A stretch of DNA of 6,556 bases, from contig CANEVK010000160.1 in assembly GCA_947442115.1 (NCBI GenBank), forward strand, positions 1 through 6,556, given 5' to 3'. Source of the stretch: Bacteriovoracaceae bacterium (GTDB taxonomy: Bacteria; Bdellovibrionota; Bacteriovoracia; Bacteriovoracales; Bacteriovoracaceae). The stretch's first letter is position 1; each line of letters opens with the position of its first letter. A model generated the notes under the pieces. It had not been told where the DNA came from, made no database searches, and worked only from the letters and a program-made list of their open reading frames with translations. This document shows positions 4,592-6,556 of the stretch, in pieces. Made by a program: the position numbers and the translations under genes.

Positions 4592-6556
4592 ATGAAGGAC
4601 TATAATTGGATTGCTGATCTTGCGACTGAATGCAAATCTTATGCAGATTCATTAGGTTTTTATTTTTCTAAAGCCATAACAAAAGTTGATCTTCCTTATA
4701 TCTCAAACTCCCAACTACGTCGTTCATGGGCGGTTCTTGCCAGGGATGTAGTCCACGTTGGTTTTGATGAAGAGGGAACTCTCCCACCTGATATAGAGGC
4801 GACACTTCAGTCGCTTGAATATTTAGGCATTAATAAACTTCAAGAAGATATGGTGGATGAAGAAAAGTTAGCTTCCGCCTTGGGAAATGTCTTAAAAAAT
4901 TTGCTAGAGACTATCGGTGATCATCCAGATATTTTTGAGATACTTGATCAAGCTGATTTAATCGAAGATATGGTTGGAACTATTGCTAAAAGATATGTTC
5001 CTATATTTAAATTATTTCCAGCTTTTTCTAATCAAGCGCTCTCGATTATCCCTTACTTAAAAGAGCCACTTTTTACAGCACTTTATGAACTTCCAGAAGA
5101 GCAGCATCAACGTTTGACTCAACTGACCCATAAAGTTATGCATAGATTTTATGATGAACAAGTAAGACCACAGCTTGTCATCACACTTCAAGACAATTTA
5201 AAGGGCAGAAATCTTTTACTTCCCCTCATTGATGAGGCCGTTAATCATTTACCTGCTGATCGTTGTATGACATCTCTCATTAGTATTCTATGCACACCTC
5301 GAGAAGAACTGAGTCAAGGTAGAATTATTTCAATTGTTCTTCAGGAACTTGGTGGGATGTATGTAAAACTTGCTCAGGTTCTGGCCGAACTTGCTCCCCC
5401 TTCACTGGCCAAGGAACTGCGCCATCAACAAGATAAATTAGGCGGAATATTTGGTAGTCAGGAAAAATCTTGGAAACATGTACTCAATATAATAGAGCGC
5501 CCTTCATGGTCAAACCTTAAGCAGTGCTTGAAAATTCCCAATGGAATTCAAAATGCATTCGCTGGTGCCTCGGTGGGAGCCATTTATGAATTTGAACTCA
5601 CTGAAGAAGGAAAAAAACAATTCCAAACCAAAGGGTCTGTTCTCTTAAAAGTACAACGACCGGGTCTAACCTTTTTATTTGAAGAACAAAAACAAACTCT
5701 GCTTTCAATCCTTAACCATCTTGATGAATCTCTCGGTAATAGCGAACTCAGTCCCAATGATCAAATTGAAGTTCGAGGGCTTATTACAGCTTTAAAAAGA
5801 ACGATCATTAATTATGCTGCTCAAAGTATTGGCGAGCTTGACTTTAGGATCGAAAAAGAAAATGCAGAAAAAGTAAGAAAAGCTCTTCAAGACGAATTCT
5901 CACTCCAGGTTCCTGTTTATTACCACGTTGAACAAGATGTTGTTCTCATGGAGAGAATTCGCGGTGAAAAAATTACATCAGTCGTGAACTCAAGATATCT
6001 TGAGAGAATGGGCATTTCAGATATTGTGAGTGAAGCCTACCTTCATATGATGTTTCAAAAAGGTATTATTTGGGCGGATCCTCATGCTGGTAACATCCTC
6101 TATGATGCAGACAATTTACAGGTTAAACTCATAGACCTTAACCCTTGCTTTGAGTGGGACCAGGCTACAGTAAGAGAATTTATTGCTTTTCTCTACCGAC
6201 TCATTTTAAGTGATCAAAAAGGAATTTTTGAAGGCCTAAGTAAACTGGTTGAAAATCCCGAGGAGCTGGAGTCTGAAAGAAGTCAAAAAATCATCAAAGA
6301 ATTTATTACGAATGGCAATCAAGGTGAATTCATCCGCTACTTAAGTGAATTTGTGAGACTCCTCAGTGAAGCTAATATTAATCTTAGAATTGAAGTTCAA
6401 GCGGCCCTGAGAGGCTTATCTCAAGTCTATCTGACGGCCACAGCGATTTCCTCCCGAAATAATTTTGGACAGATTTTACAGCGTCAGTTTGGCTGGAAAA
6501 CTCTGATTAAGCTCGTACTTGCGATTGGCCCCTTTAAAGTCTTACGCTCACTGCTT
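4592..6556 (+). CDS. Divergent ABC1/UbiB/AarF-family atypical kinase (partial, runs off right edge)
   Basis: 655 codons open to the window edge without a stop. The ABC1 domain lies at about residues 240-525: KLAQ (259-262) at the KxGQ position, followed by P-x(7)-L-x(3)-QDKL; an Ala-rich nucleotide loop AGASVG (324-329); the ATP-binding Lys in LLKVQRPG (K353); ELDFRIEKEN (415-424); MERIRGEKI; ADPHAGN (495-501) with D496 and N501; and IDLN (514-517) with the metal-binding D515. Relatives such as UbiB and ADCK3 are atypical ATPases supporting ubiquinone synthesis or lipid handling at membranes; a role for this one is not shown. Two signatures differ from the norm: Gly to Ala in KxGQ, and DFG replaced by DLN. 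The first ~235 residues are Leu-rich, probably helical, and match no domain I recognise. The end of the visible part (WKTLIKLVLAIGPFKVL) is hydrophobic and amphipathic, as might precede a membrane-associated C-terminus. The gene diverges from gst; no convincing promoter was found in the 175-bp gap. Confidence 0.85.
   Translation, partial: MKDYNWIADLATECKSYADSLGFYFSKAITKVDLPYISNSQLRRSWAVLARDVVHVGFDEEGTLPPDIEATLQSLEYLGINKLQEDMVDEEKLASALGNVLKNLLETIGDHPDIFEILDQADLIEDMVGTIAKRYVPIFKLFPAFSNQALSIIPYLKEPLFTALYELPEEQHQRLTQLTHKVMHRFYDEQVRPQLVITLQDNLKGRNLLLPLIDEAVNHLPADRCMTSLISILCTPREELSQGRIISIVLQELGGMYVKLAQVLAELAPPSLAKELRHQQDKLGGIFGSQEKSWKHVLNIIERPSWSNLKQCLKIPNGIQNAFAGASVGAIYEFELTEEGKKQFQTKGSVLLKVQRPGLTFLFEEQKQTLLSILNHLDESLGNSELSPNDQIEVRGLITALKRTIINYAAQSIGELDFRIEKENAEKVRKALQDEFSLQVPVYYHVEQDVVLMERIRGEKITSVVNSRYLERMGISDIVSEAYLHMMFQKGIIWADPHAGNILYDADNLQVKLIDLNPCFEWDQATVREFIAFLYRLILSDQKGIFEGLSKLVENPEELESERSQKIIKEFITNGNQGEFIRYLSEFVRLLSEANINLRIEVQAALRGLSQVYLTATAISSRNNFGQILQRQFGWKTLIKLVLAIGPFKVLRSLL

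Noticed and set aside
4584..4592. A two-codon ATG ATT TAA frame whose stop overlaps the ABC1-like start codon.
   Set aside because: Its ATG directly abuts the ribosome site with no spacing, so it is unlikely to be initiated.

Overview
This 6.6 kb window is AT-rich, gene-dense bacterial chromosome with clear Shine-Dalgarno sites and short gaps. The gene set (an HrpB-type DExH helicase, a YchJ/UPF0225 protein, a beta-class glutathione S-transferase, a GreA/GreB-like factor and an ABC1/UbiB-like protein) is typical of proteobacteria and their relatives. The AT-rich, Lys-rich coding style would suit a Bacteriovorax-like member of Bdellovibrionota, but that placement is inference and no taxonomic marker is present. 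No mobile element, CRISPR array, rRNA or tRNA gene was seen.

Layout from left to right. Positions 1-63 (minus) hold the first 21 codons of an exported protein: a good ribosome site followed by a Sec-type signal peptide. At 156-1139 (minus) is a two-gene unit, ychJ then a gre-like gene, joined stop-to-start. It is read from a promoter at 1163-1191. Divergent from it, hrpB (1191-3488, plus) encodes a full-length ATP-dependent helicase. It converges on and overlaps by 4 bp a small DUF1653 gene (3485-3733, minus). Upstream of that gene lie a GC-rich hairpin terminator and the glutathione S-transferase gene (3790-4416, minus). From 4592 to the right edge (plus) is a long open gene for a divergent ABC1/UbiB/AarF-family atypical kinase. 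It has an unusual N-terminal extension and altered signature motifs, and its C-terminus lies outside the window.

The genes do not form one obvious pathway. ychJ and gre-like are translationally coupled, and hrpB shares a compact 51-bp divergent control region with them, so RNA and transcription functions are adjacent. The gst and ABC1-like genes diverge from a 175-bp region and may be separately controlled. The features most worth following up are the ABC1-like protein (KLAQ and DLN in place of KxGQ and DFG, plus an unassigned ~235-residue N-terminal region), the 21-bp-phased direct repeats in the hrpB/ychJ control region, and long A-tracts at positions where slippage would give immediate stops. 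I see no clear evidence of a wholly new multi-gene system.
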